In this document: positions 50,216-62,089 of the stretch, piece after piece | Layout: the number at the start of each line of letters is the position of its first letter | Numbering within the stretch: the stretch's first letter is position 1 | Source of the DNA: Cheilinus undulatus | Taxonomy: Eukaryota; Chordata; Actinopteri; Labriformes; Labridae | Assembly: GCF_018320785.1 (NCBI RefSeq) | Contig: NC_054876.1 | Location: forward strand, 20,792,212-20,856,211 | Length of the DNA stretch: 64,000 nt | Direction of reading: 5' to 3' | The notes under the pieces: model-generated | What the model saw: the letters and a program-made list of their open reading frames with translations, nothing else | What the model was told of the DNA's origin: nothing | The model's database searches: none | Program-made: the position numbers and the translations under genes

Positions 50216-51180
50216 GTGAGTAGCAGCAAATCCAAGACGTATCTAAGGAGCATTTAGTCAATAACCTTGATACCAAACGCCAGTTTCCTGTACTTGTTAA
50301 GGCTGAATGCTAAAAGACTCACCAGGTATCTAATTTAGTATGTGGCAAAAGCTCCGATATGTTAACTAGTCTGGTGCTAAATATCTGCTGGTTAACTAAA
50401 GGATACATTTTGGCCCTACCAGTTAACTACTTGTAGCCAAATTGCTGACTGGTAACTCAGTGTGGGTGTTTTGACCATACTAGTTCATTTGTGCTACTCA
50501 AAAATGTGGACTTGAAAACAAGTCAGAATAAAAATGTCCACTGGTTACACTATAAATGGTTCTTTGAATCTTACTGGTGGATATTTTGACCTTACTAGTA
50601 AACATATCAGAGCCTTTCATCACTACCCAACTACTTACTAGTGCTTCCATAGACCAAACTAGTGTAGGACACTGAGGTCATTTTCAAATTAAGTATGGTT
50701 GTTTTGTATGCTGCTTGGGCACAATCGCAGACCCCTTCCCTCTCTCCAGCTGGTCTTGCTTTGACATTAGAGACCTTGTTTGTGCTCAAGTACATTTGTG
50801 TATGTACACATAAAGTAGGCAGCAGTATGCACATTGTCGGTTTGAAAATCCACAAGAGGAAGTACATACAACCATGGCAATGGCTTGAATTGACAAATTA
50901 TTCTCCTTATGGGCAAGGCATTCCACCCTACAAGCTACAATGGAAGTTTTAATTATTTTTAAGACACTAATAATGACCCTCCTCCTACTATGACATCTAC
51001 CATGCAGCTCAGAGGATGAAAAGGGTTAGTGCTGCATTGATACAACAGCATTGTTAGGGATAGGAGACATCTAGAATTGCCTTTACAACTCAGGCCCTGT
51101 TGCATAACCAAATGACTTTGGGGTCAAATGTGCTTGGATCCTGGACCAGGTCCCTAATTTGACACCTAGACAGCAAAAAA
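50216..51180 (+). other. nlgn3: nlgn3 intron 4, first part
   Basis: Many 'actagt/ggttaact' motifs between 50320 and 50660 suggest an old degenerate repeat, not assigned. No exon. Confidence 0.35.
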
Positions 51181-51317
51181 GGAGCACACTCCAACAATAA
51201 ACTTCTAAACAAAAAAGACTTACAGAACTGAGGAGTCAGCAATCAAAAAATGTCCTTTTAAGTAGTTTTATTTGTAGACAAGGCAGTGGCCACAACAGAT
51301 GCATTCCTACTTCTTCA

Positions 51318-51612
51318 GAGTTGTGAACAAAGAGTGGAAGATCACCTTAAATACAGGAGCCATGCAAAGAAGCGCAGGTACAACCTTCAAAATAAAACTG
51401 TTATAAAGACAAAACTGCTCAGTAATAAACCTTGTACAAAGACCAATACATAGACATATGCATATGGACATATGGGTCTTCGTGCAAGATATATTACTGA
51501 GCAGTTTAGTCTGTTCTGGGGAGACTTGACAGTTTTATTTTGAAAGTCGTACCTGCACTGCATAACATGCTTCCTGTATTTAAGGTGTTCTTTTACTCTT
51601 TCACATGAACTC
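51318..51612. repeat. Long inverted repeat (~290-bp foldback)
   Basis: Left arm 51318-51455 and right arm 51460-51612 are imperfect reverse complements, centred on CATATGCATATG. Matching blocks from outside in: 'caccttaaatacagga', 'gcaggtac', 'tcaaaataaaactgt', 'aaactgctcagtaata' and 'cttgtacaaagacc' against 'cttgcacgaagaccc'. It could be a palindromic MITE or the inverted tails of two copies of a retroelement. The sequence to its left (51180-51318) looks like a retroelement tail. Confidence 0.75.
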
Positions 51613-51836
51613 CTGCATGTTTGAATGATTTTCTTTTTACTGAAGGGTATGAAATCTCTGCAATTGAAATTAGCTTTGATACACACTGCATACGTCTGTC
51701 TCTACTTGCTCCAACTAATCTGACTTTATCGTGTATCAATCAGAGAATCAATCATTTTTGCCAATATAATGCCAAGTATCAACAAAGGCAATCAATTTGT
51801 AACAACAGTGGGAACATTTTAAAAAAGTAACTTTTC

Positions 51837-52030
51837 GGGGAGCAGGTGGCTTAGTGGTTTAAGGCGCTCCCCATGTACGCGGGTGGTCCGGGTTCGAATC
51901 CGGCCTGAGGCCCTTTGCCACATGTCTCTTCCCCACTCTTAACCCTGTTTCCAACTCTATCCACTGTCCATCCTCCTCTATCTAATAAAGGCACAAAAAT
52001 GCCCAAAAATGAACCTTAAAAAAAAAAAAG
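51837..52030 (+). mobile_element. tRNA-derived SINE
   Basis: The tRNA-like head has box A 'tggcttagtggtttaagg' and box B 'ggttcgaatcc', followed by a C/T-rich body and a poly-A tail with 'aataaaggcac'. 'aaaaaagtaacttt' occurs on both sides (about 51820-51834 and 52024-52038), a target duplication. It resembles the common teleost SINE with a 'ccctttgccacatgtct' body. Confidence 0.85.
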
Positions 52031-52039
52031 TAACTTTCC

Positions 52040-53220
52040 TTTAACAGACAGAATCATATGCGCTGGTGAGGAGCTATCAGCTCTGACTGTATGGGTTGAA
52101 ATATTAAACAATTAAACAGAGAATTAAATAAGCTTTATAAAGACAAGTTAACAGACAGACAAATAAACTTGGCACAAAAAGTAAGGCCATTTATGTTTGG
52201 TAGATTATTACCTCTGCCAGACTTTTGTCATGCAATCCACCAAACAAGGCAATGGTAGGATAAGCTGTTTGGCATTGTCAGAGAAGATTTGGCAATGAAA
52301 TAAATAAACAGGCTTTCCAACAGTATAAGATTATTGTCAAGAAGCATTGTTACAACAAAGAAATAATCTACAAAACACAATGTTCTTACTTCTTGTGCTA
52401 AGTTTAGATATCCAGTGCTTAACAAATTTATTAGACTACCCTAACCCTAACCAAAGTAAGGTTTATGCCACAGCTGCCCTTAATTAACAGCATTGGTAAT
52501 TACCAAAATCATTTTTATGTTTCTGCAATGGTTAATACACCAATATGTAGAAGCTCTTTAACCGAAATGATATTTTTAATGCTAAAATATAATTATTATT
52601 GTTATCCATGAATTTTCAAATTTACTGATTTACAAAAAACTGAAAAAATAGTAAAGCACATTAATATTTCTTAATTAATATGTCAAATTATAGTTATTTA
52701 CTTGCATTCCTGAAGAGAAAAAAATGTTTTAGTGGTTGAATGTTATGCTTGATTCATTTCTGACTTCTCAGAGAAGCCCAGTGAGCCGGCTCAAATTTGG
52801 GTGAATTCAGTTTGAAATCCCTCATTCCTGTTCAAAATGGTAAAACGTGGAGAGCTCACTGAAAATGAAAGAGTCCGCATTAAAGCACTTGATGCTGGAT
52901 GGTCTCTGAGACAAATATGACAGGTGGTCTAATAAATTTGTTAAGCACTGTATATATGAGAAACAGCTTTACTTTAATCTTGGCCGTAAATTCTAAATCA
53001 AAATGCCTATGTCATTATAATCTTGGCATAAAATGAAATTAAGTGCACATCTCTTTTTGTTCCCACATAAAATCACAGGATTGAGTAAAAATAATCTATA
53101 AATAGCATGAAAACATGAATTCTTAAATGAGAAAAGGAGTTAATACTGCACAATGCTGTATAAGGCATGAGTAAATAGCAGCATGTTTGAGAGCTAAAGT
53201 TTAGTGTTGTTTTGTCTTAA
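52040..53220 (+). other. nlgn3: nlgn3 intron 4, middle part
   Basis: No exon. 'gttcaaaatggtaaaacgtg' to 'gagacaaatatgacaggtgg' (52830-52925) and 'ttaacaaatttattagacta' (52420-52440) look like the two ends of a degenerate Tc1-type element, not confirmed. Confidence 0.4.
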
Positions 53221-53221
53221 G

Positions 53222-53960
53222 TATGACTACAGCCTTTTCTCACTACAGAAATTGTCTCTGAGTCTTATGCGTGTTTTGGCTGTCATGCCAGAGGGCAGCA
53301 GTTGAAAGAGGTGATGACCGGGGCGTGCAGGGTCTCTGATGATGTTTGTTGCTCTGCTGAGGTGGCGTGAGGTGGTGAACTCTTTCAGGGAGGGCAGTGG
53401 GCAGCCAGTGAGTTTTTCAGCTGTTCTGACTACTCTCTGCAGTTTTTTGTCAGCAGCCTGCATATTACATTGAGATATGCGAGTAAGCTGTCTGTGGTTT
53501 CTCAGCAGAAGGCCACCATAAGCTTCCTTTCTGTATTATTCCTCTTATGCACCCTCAGGAAGTGTTGTCTGTGGTAGGCTTGCTTTGTATTGGTGTTAGC
53601 CACCCAGAGTTTGAAAAGCTGCAGCATTTTGACAGATGACCCATTTTTATGTATCCTTGTATGCTGTCTGAGATGAGCCCGACAACAATGTCATCTGCAA
53701 ATTTAGCGATGGTGTAGGACAAGTGGGCCTGTGTACAGTCTTACGTGCATATGGAGTCAAGGAGTGGTCTCGGTAAATAGCTCTGAGGTACTCCAGGGCT
53801 CAGTGTGGGGGAGGAGGACATATAGGGGACAAGCGTGGCATACTGTAGGCAATGCGTAAGAACTCCTTGATCCAGGTGCACATGGAGGAGGAAAGGCCTG
53901 AGTGGAGTCTCTTTATTCTCAGAAAATAATTAAATTAATCTAAATGGCACACTAAATCCA
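53222..53960 (-). mobile_element. Non-LTR retrotransposon fragment (Rex1/L2-like)
   Basis: Minus strand. The reverse-transcriptase block 'YTIAKFADDIVVGLISDSI' is at 53728-53672 (the FADD catalytic motif), further palm/thumb sequence follows with frame changes, then the conserved end LQRVVRTAEKLTGCPLPSLK and 'DPARPGHHLFQLLPSG' (53463-53235). The endonuclease region is missing. Confidence 0.8.
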
Positions 53961-55090
53961 AGGATAGCTGTGCTTTTTAAATGCCATGTTGTCTTTTCTT
54001 TAAAGAGCAAGTTCTGGCTTCAGTCTAGTCTCTCCTCACACAGAACAAATTTTCATCTCTCTGGGCAGGCTTCCCTAAAGGTGATTGATCTTTAAAATTT
54101 ACAGCATCGCTCTCATAAAAATTTAAAGCATTGTTGAATGAAATGATGCTGTTGAAGAGATGAAGTAAGGAGATCTTTACAATGTATTCCACAAACCCAA
54201 AGCAAGCAGTGAATTTAAGGGGGGGAGCAGAAATAATCAAAGCAAACCCCATGTTTGCTCATTTTACACATCCCTGGTACACTGTGACAATACCAGTGAC
54301 AATACCAATCCTTACACTTCCATTTAAGGAGATCAGTTCATTTTTTTCCAGTTAATGTTTTAAGCTGATCTGTACTTTACATACATGTGATGTATGCATA
54401 TTTTCAAACTGTGACATTTTCAAGTGTTTTTAGAAAGCAGGAGACTTTCTCCAGCCTTATAAAGACTTCAACCCTGAGAGTCTATTATCCAAGACAGACT
54501 GTGATCCCATGTTGACTGATACTACACTCACACTGACTCAGCACTGGAATATCATGCTGTTAGAAGTGCACCAGAGTGAAAGTCTTCAGCACTCCTTCTG
54601 ACAGCTTGTTATACAATTTGTCATAGGGAGGTAAAGATTTTCTCCGTGTTTTAAAAGATAAGAGACACCTAAGTGAGTCACACTGGAGTGGAGGACTCCG
54701 CTGATGCCCTTGCTGCAGTTAAATGTACAGCTGCATGGAGAGTAAGTGCAGGACGACCCTCAGCAGCAGGAGGAAGCAGCTCAGGTCACTGGAGGCTGCT
54801 GCTTCGGTGTGACGGCATGAGGGAATGCTGAGCCCTTGAGGAGACACAGTGATATTACAATGTGTTGACCTTCTTTCCTGCCCTTATAGTCTGTTTCCTC
54901 TGTTTTACTGTTTAACAAACAGGCCATCTGTTCCCATTTGTATTTAGAACAGCAACATTGTCTTTATACTATCTAGGGCAATGTGGTTTGAGTCATTAGG
55001 ATAATACAAATCAGGGAGGTTTTTTTTTACAGTATTAATCTTTCTGTAGCAAGTGCAAGAAAAACTACTATGGGGGAATTTCTAAGAAAT
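53961..55090 (+). other. nlgn3: nlgn3 intron 4, third part
   Basis: Nothing recognised. Confidence 0.35.
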
Positions 55091-55099
55091 GTGTTTTCA

Positions 55100-55300
55100 C
55101 TAAGGCTGTCATCATTAACACATTAATAACAATTAATTAAAGCTCATAATAAGTGCATTTTTTTAAAATGGCAATAACTGCATGCTTTATTGTCCCTTTT
55201 AGCATTCATTAGTTACTGCAGCATCTCCATGCAACCACAGTGAAAAGTCCACCACTACTCCTTAATGTCTCATTTCACTTTAAAAGCTCACAGACAGCTC
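55100..55300. mobile_element. Partial second copy of the 32.9-kb hAT element
   Basis: 'aaggctgtcatcattaacac' then 'tgcatgctttattgtccctt' and 'gcagcatctccatgcaacca' parallel the left end at 32884-33060 ('gggctgtcagcatcaatgca', 'gcatctccctgcagc'). Only about 200 bp remain. Confidence 0.65.
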
Positions 55301-55361
55301 AGTGGATAAAAGTAAAAAAAATCATGCATCCTGTCTTATTTAACATTTCTTTTTTGGTTTA

Positions 55362-55455
55362 GCTCAGTTGATAGAGCAGATGCCCATATGCTGGGGCTAT
55401 AGTCCCAAACACACACAGTTTGTGGGCTCGATACTCAGTTTCAGCACAAATTATG
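55362..55455 (+). mobile_element. tRNA-like SINE head, truncated
   Basis: Box A 'tagctcagttgatagagca' and a box-B-like 'gggctcgatactc'. The body is cut off at about 55455, where Tc1 sequence begins. Too diverged for a functional tRNA. Confidence 0.65.
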
Positions 55456-55459
55456 TGCT

Positions 55460-56700
55460 TGAAAAACATTTGGGGTTGACATCAAAAGATGAATATGAGA
55501 CAATAGATCAACATTTCAGCTTTTATTTCGAAGTATTTACATCTTGATTAGAAGATATTATTTATTTTTAATGGAACACCACATTTTTAGGTGAGCAAAG
55601 TATTGGAACAGAGAGACTTAAAATAGATTGAAGTGAATAAGACTTAATATTAAGTTGTACATCCTTTGCTTACAATAAAAGCATCCAGACTGTGACCCAC
55701 TGACATCACCAAACTTGTGAATTCTCCTTGTGTGATGCTTTTCTATAGGCTTTCACTGCAGCCTCTTTCAGTTGTTGTTTATTTTGAAGAAGTTACTCCC
55801 TTCAGTTTAAAAATTCCACTTCTTGCCCCTGATGAACTCTTTTGTTGTTTTGGCAGTGTGTTTCAAGTCATTATCTTGCTGCACTATCAAGGATCTCTAA
55901 AACTGTTGGGTTACATTTTTCTTTAAATTGGCAGACAAAATGTTTCTCCTCCAATGTGTTTCACAGATGAGCTTGTATGTTTGGGATCATGAGCAGATCC
56001 TTTCTTTCTCCAAACTTAAGTATTTCCATTACTTTGGTAAAGTTTCATCTTTGTCTCATCAGTCAATAAAACTTTGTCCCAGAATTTTTGAGGCTGTTCT
56101 CTGTACTTTTTGGCCAATTCCAGCCTGGCTTTCATGTTCTTCTGGCTAATGAGTGGTTTGCTCTTTTCTGGTGTAGCCTCTGTTCTTCTGTTTATAAAGT
56201 CTTCTGCAAACAGTAGATTGTGATACTTTCACTCCTGCCTCTGGAGGCTGTTGCTGCTATCACTAACAGTTGTTTTAGGGTCTTTCTTTACAGTTCTCAC
56301 AATGTTTCTGTCATCAATTGCTGCTGTTTTCCTTGGTCTACCCACATGACTTGTGTTACTGAGTACTCCAGTAGTTTCTTTATTCTTCTGAACTTTCCAA
56401 ATGGTTGTACTGGCCATGGCGAATTTGGTGCAGTGGCACTGATTGATTTATCCTCTTAGTTGTGTTTCAGATCCAGATGTTAGAATTGGCATGAGCTAAT
56501 TTCAGATATCCTGTTCGTTGTCTAATTCCTAACCAGGCTTCCCACACTTGATATTCATATATGTTGCTGATGGTCAAGTTTGCTGTTTTGTGTGCAGCAC
56601 CAGAGAGATATGAATAGAAACAAGCGAGATTCCATTCAGAACAAGAACTTTCACACGAATTATGTTGTGAAAACAGTAAAATTACAGATTTCTAACTAGG
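55460..56700 (-). mobile_element. Tc1-like transposon, degenerate
   Basis: The left part has 'gtgagcaaagtattggaaca', typical of a fish Tc1 family. The minus-strand frame 56417-56229 encodes 'TIWKVQKNKETTGVLSNTSH' then 'GRPRKTAAIDDRNIVRTVKK', the second HTH and linker of the transposase. The catalytic part is degraded. It ends about 120 bp before nlgn3 exon 5. Confidence 0.75.
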
Positions 56701-56822
56701 TTTTCTATGAGTTATGATTTTTTATTTCCCTCTTTAAACATTTCCATATATGCTTCTCTTATTTTTTGAATTTTTTGCCACCACCTTTGATTTTTAATTA
56801 TGTCTCTCAAATATGTTCCTAG

Positions 56823-57615
56823 GGATCCAAACAAGCCAGTGCCACAGGACACCAAGTTCATCCATACCAAGGCAAATCGCTTCGAGGAGGTGGCCTGGTC
56901 CAAGTACGACCCCTATGACCAGCTGTACCTGCACATTGGCCTGAAGCCTCGCATCCGAGATCACTACCGGGCCACAAAGGTGGCCTTCTGGAAACACCTA
57001 GTTCCCCATCTCTACAACCTCCACGACATGTTCCATTACTCCTCCACAACCACCAAGGTCACCCCGCTGGATCCCACCCAGTCCAACGGGAAGAAGCCTG
57101 GCGGCACCGGCCGTCCTCTATCCAGCGGTCATAGCGATGGCGAGGGCGGGAGAGAGATGGGTCCTTTGATCATGCCAAACCCAAGAGATTACTCCACAGA
57201 GCTTAGCGTAACCATTGCCGTAGGGGCGTCATTGCTCTTCCTCAACGTCCTTGCGTTCGCCGCTCTATACTACCGCAAGGACAAGCGCAGTCGACAAGAC
57301 ACGTCCCAGCAGCCCAGTCCCCAACGCGACAGCAAGGGCAACAACATGAGCCACACTACCACCGTGGACGAGACCCTGTCTTCACAGCGGAACCAGTGCG
57401 AGGCCCTTCACAATCCTCTTCACGTCTCACCCAGCTTGGACTACTCGCTAGGCCAACGCCGCTCTCCTGACGACATCCCTCTGATGACGCCCAACAACAT
57501 CACCATGATCCCCAACTCCCTGATGGGTCTGTCCAACATGAGTCCATACAGCACCTTCCCAGCTGGGTACAGCTCCACGGGCCTGCCAAGTACCCACTCT
57601 ACCACACGGGTATAG
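56823..57615 (+). CDS. nlgn3: Neuroligin-3 coding exon 5 (terminal)
   Basis: Residues 536-799 and the TAG at 57613-57615. [20 protein letters not shown] and '[20 protein letters not shown]' complete the extracellular domain; '[16 protein letters not shown]' is the neuroligin-3 rather than neuroligin-4 form. A Ser/Thr/Gly-rich stalk, a transmembrane helix at about 663-686 ([20 protein letters not shown]) and a cytoplasmic tail follow. The tail keeps a Tyr in [13 protein letters not shown] (the gephyrin-contact region in neuroligins) and ends TTRV, a class I PDZ ligand for PSD-95-type scaffolds. Acceptor 'gttcctag'; phase 2 in. Confidence 0.96.
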
Positions 57616-58570
57616 CCTGGATAAAGACAAAAGAAGCTGGAGTTTGAAACTGTGTTGTACGTAAAACACAGAAATGTAAAGCTGTATGTAGGCTGTGTAG
57701 GTAAAATAGGATTGAATATGTTCGTTCTGTCTTTTCCAAAGGTGTTACCGCCAACATCCTGCCTTTGCGCTCATGATAGGAAGTGTAACTGCAAAGTCAT
57801 TTTATAATAATCATTTTCAAAGGCAGACAAAAAGAAAAAGTGCATTTCATTTTCCACTCTGGCTTTTTTGGAACTTTACCTAGCGAGAACTTAGTATAAT
57901 GTTTATACAGTTGGATTTGTATGGGAAGCTTTTTCTTACTCTGTGATATCTATTTTGATCTCGTGGAACAAAGTGACATTAATAACTAATGTTGGACGGT
58001 GATGAGATCTGGGAAAAGCTGAAAAGCATTATTATTATGATTATTATTATTATCAAGCTATTTTATACATATTTCTCATGTTACATTGCTTATTATGAAA
58101 ATGTATTTTTACTGTAATTACTTTCAAATGCCTTGTAAATCATTCCCATAAGGAATTACTGTGGATTCATTACAGCAATGGACTGAAGATTCCTCGATCA
58201 CACATGTGGAAAAGATCTCTCTCTGGTAGTGCAAATATAGCACCCACATGTGTGTGTGTATGAGTGGGGGTGGGTGGGTGTGTGTGTGGGTGAGTGGATG
58301 TGTGTGTGCAGAGAGGTGAGCTAGAAAACTGTAAATTAGGCATCGTTTGACTTTAAAAATTCAGTTCGGCATATGTAGTGTTGTGTAATCTATTGTAGTC
58401 TATTTGAGTATCCTTGCTATATTTTCGCTTCATGTGTCTCTAATTTCACTCAGTACATTGTAGAAATATAACTTCTTTACTATGAAAAGAGAACTGCTTC
58501 AGACGTGTTTCCTACTCAAACTCATGGTTCTTTTTGCTTGGCTTCTTTGTACAGAATAAACTTAAACCTG
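57616..58570 (+). other. nlgn3: nlgn3 3' UTR
   Basis: AT-rich sequence after the stop codon with a (TTA)n patch near 58030-58055 and a GT/GGGT repeat at 58245-58310. An AATAAA signal at 58555-58560 is the best polyadenylation candidate; an ATTAAA at about 58849 is a second one. Confidence 0.6.
58555..58560 (+). terminator. nlgn3: Polyadenylation signal AATAAA, nlgn3
   Basis: Canonical hexamer 940 nt after the stop, followed by a T-rich stretch ('cattttatttgtcctatgtt'). Confidence 0.55.
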
Positions 58571-59139
58571 CATTTTATTTGTCCTATGTTTATGAAACTG
58601 TAAGGTCTCCAGAAGGATTACTGTAACTACATTGTAATTGTATGTATACCAACTCAAGTATTCAAATGCTGAAAAGGAGTTTCATGAAACTTTAAGATTA
58701 TCACTCCTTCTCTTAGTAGTTTGAACCCCGTGCGTACCAAGATATATCCAGGGGTCAGTCTTTGCTGAATGGACATGATGGATGTCGAGCTTTGACGTTT
58801 TATTTCTTTGAACCTATCATAATGTTGTTTAATCTACATGAGACAACTATTAAAGATTTTTGGAACTAAAGAGGAGTCTTGTCACAAGTTGGGATTTGCT
58901 CAGTGTTAACATGGGTTACGAATTCATTAGAGGGACTAAATTGTATTCCTCATACTCTTGAAAACTTCCAGAAATGTACCAGCTCATTTCATGTGTGAAT
59001 GAACAGCTGACTTTTTTAACCCTGACTTTTTCCAGACTTTTTTTCCTGCCAGCCCCCAAAAATCAACATGAGTTATTGTCAGCCTTGCTCTGCAACTCAC
59101 CTAAATGATGTCAATGGTTTCCTCAGATATGAGGCCCCT

Positions 59140-59720
59140 CCTCATCCTTGGTCATTTTGAGGTGCATTTACTGGCGGCAGGCAGGGTACCAGACCTGAAG
59201 TCTGCCGAGAGAGACTCAGGATCTTGAGAGGCATCTGGTGTTCCAAGAGTGGCCTCGAGCCCAGCCGCATATCCCTGTGTAAAATCTGGCTCCCCAAGGC
59301 AACTGAAATCCAATCTGGGTCAAAACAGAGATCCAGGCATTTGGGGATGCCTTCGATGCTGCCATCATCCTGTGAATGATGAGAGTATGGAAGTTGTAGC
59401 GTGGTTCTCCTACCTTTGCTAATGCATCGGTCCAGTGACTGCAAGGCTGAGATCAACCGCAGACTGGGACTTGCACATGGGGCAACGGGTTCGCTGAGCA
59501 AGACAGTGTAGCGTTCTCAGTACCTGAGCATGTGGATGTAAGTCAGTCTTTTTTTTTCCTTGGTCCTTCTGGTCTGACTATACTTACAGTCTACATGGCT
59601 ATACCACATGGATAGGACACCTGGTGCCCTTCCCCCAGCCTGATCCAGCTCACCACCTACTGGGTGCCCAGTGGAGGGGGCAGCTGGTGAGGAGGTAAAC
59701 ACAAAAGCACATGGGTTGAT
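59140..59720 (+). mobile_element. Degenerate non-LTR retrotransposon fragment
   Basis: In the plus frame around 59440, KAEINRRLGLAHGATGSLSK then, after a stop, 'RSQYLSMWM' matches the conserved post-RT block of RTE-like and related LINEs ('EINRRLG...WRSRYLS'). Upstream, 'VKTEIQAFGDAFDAA' is a further possible piece. Several stops; no function. Confidence 0.5.
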
Positions 59721-60039
59721 GACATATGGCGCTTTATTAATTTGTGGTTGTGTCACCTGACATTTGCAAATAATTTCAAGTTAAACAGACAAATACTTTG
59801 GCACATGTTGTTACTCTTATTCTTATTAGAAAGTGAACACATATTTTTTAAATGAAATCAAGAATTTTATGGTTAAAAAACAGTTTTACCTCAGTTGTGC
59901 CATCTGACAGGGTAAGTGTACCCGCTCACCAAAGCAAAATTGTTAACAATCTTTTTTTTAACATGTGATACCTCATTTACCTAATTAGAAGTAAAGTTAA
60001 TATTTTAGCACCTTAAATTATGATTATAACTGGGCTTTA

Positions 60040-60335
60040 GCTTGTATAGCACTCTAGTCGTCTGACTACTCAAAGGACTTTAACATCACAGGTCACACAT
60101 AAGCATTCACACCAGTTCAGTCACACATTCATACACTGGTGGCAGAGGTTACCATTGAGAATTGGCCAACAGTATTAGTTAACCCTATTCAAATGCATCC
60201 AAACACATTTAACCATCACAGACGAAGCAGTGGGAACAAACAGGGTCAAGTGTCTTGCCCAAGGACACATTGACGTCACTGAAGAAGCAGAGGATTGAAC
60301 CCACGACCTTCCGATTGCAAGAGGAACGACTACTT
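60040..60335. repeat. LINE-derived tail
   Basis: 'gcactctagtcgtctgacta', 'cacacattcatacactggtg' and 'tcttgcccaaggacacattg' followed by 'gaacccacgaccttccgatt' are the standard order of a common teleost LINE 3' region. Confidence 0.65.
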
Positions 60336-61062
60336 ACTGAGAACATGCGATATAAAGACAAAAACTGTCCTCATAGCTTTGTCTGCAGTCTTGGATCACC
60401 ATGTGGGAAATTGCAATGACATTTTCCAGAGTGCATGTGTGAAAACAGCTCAAAGAGTGTATTGAGGTTCAAGAGATGTTCATTACTGTGTGAGATGTCC
60501 ACTGACAGGAGGATTGGAAGTGGGACACATTTCTGGGCCTGGGGGTATAAGTCAAACTAAAGGATGACCAAAAGGGGAAGTATCAGAATTGCTCTGTATG
60601 AAAACAAAGCAAAGTCTCTTCATCAAACATTTTTAAAGGAAGCAGTCTCAAACTTAAAAAAAATAAATTCCTTTTTACTCATGCAACCCCACAATTGTCT
60701 TGTAAATGGCAGAATACCTTGAAATTTTCTTAGGTTCTGACTCATCTAGCTAGAAAGTTTCCTGACTTGAATGACTTGAATGTCTACATAGTTGTCCTGT
60801 AAGGAAAGGAAGGCGTGAGGAGGGGGAAACACTTGGGGCAAGCATGGAAAATTCAAGATCAAGTCTGGAAGGAAACTACACACATGCAGCTCACCCTGGT
60901 AAATTCAGGAATTTTTCAGGTGTTTTGTGCAGGTGTGGATAGGGCTTAAGAGATACCTAGGCTCTGTCTACACGTATGCTGGTATTTTTGAAGACAGGTG
61001 CTGCTCCACAGCAAAAATAATTCTGTCCAAATATGAAAATTCTCCTGAACATCTTTTTCAGG

Positions 61063-61265
61063 CCCCTGTTCAGCTCAGTTGGTAGAGCAGGCACCCATAC
61101 ATTGAGGCTATAGTCCTCAATGATCTGGTCACAGGATTGATTCCTTCAGCACATGTTTGGTGCATATCTTCCCCACTCTCTCTCCATTCTTTACTGTCTA
61201 TATTCAGCTTTCCTGTCAAATAGAGGAAAAAAACATCTCTGTCCTCTTGAAAACATAAAAACACA
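61063..61265 (+). mobile_element. tRNA-derived SINE
   Basis: Head with box A 'cagctcagttggtagagcag' and a degenerate box B ('ggattgattcc'), then the body 'cttccccactctctctccat' and an A-rich tail. Related to the SINE at 51837 and the head at 55362. Confidence 0.75.
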
Positions 61266-61269
61266 TTGT

Positions 61270-62085
61270 TAGATGGTGTAAAGAACATGCCATGTCAACT
61301 GGAGTCTATCCTTCACTGTTCAGGTGAAGCAGCTCTCTCACAGAGAGCAGTAATGTCCTTGAATGAAAATTTTCAGGCTTTTTCTTAACAATGACCATTA
61401 TTTTCAAAGTTGTCTCACCAACCCAAACAGAGTCTCATCCAAAACAGCTGATGTTGGCAAGGTTGTGTCTTGGTAATGTTGTATGATGCAGCGCTGACCT
61501 CCATGGTCATTTTCCTTGTCAAACGCTGCAAACAGAGATTCTAAAAATCTTTCCAAAAGGTGTGTTTTCAGTGACCTTAAAACACTGAGTGTACACAAAG
61601 GGCCAAAATACACAGAAAAACCTCAGTTTACAAAAATATCCACCTACGAATGGACAAGGCCTAAAAGAGATGGCTCACAGAGTTTCAAATAATGCTTCTG
61701 TGGATACACAAGACCCTAAATGACAAGACAAATGTCTATCTCTGATGGTGAGACAATGAGTCAGCATGTAGCACTGCAGCCCGTGAGTATATATAAGCTT
61801 CCCACACCTGGTCCTAATCACGGCCAATCAGCCACACTCTCCTGACTGAGCTCTGAGTTGATTTCCCTCACCCGCCTCAGTTTGAGAGCCTCACCATCCA
61901 CAGCTTTATTCTGTCCAAGAAAGACTTAGGAATAGGATTCAACCCTTGTGCCATTAATGTGTTGAAAAAGTCAGTAAAGTTTACTGACAGCATCCAAAAA
62001 TGGAGTGACTTCCTGTATGTGCATCCCAGGACAAACAGTCAATTATGGAACAACAGGGCTATCTGATAGATAACTTCTCAATCAG
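61270..62085. other. Intergenic, nothing recognised
   Basis: No supported exon. The minus-strand ORF 61404-61613 has no recognisable domain. Confidence 0.4.
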
Positions 62086-62089
62086 CAAA

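Noticed and set aside
51837..51905. Functional tRNA gene
   Set aside because: Boxes A and B are present, but the acceptor stem does not pair properly and the sequence continues into a SINE body with a poly-A tail and target duplications. The same applies at 55362 and 61063.
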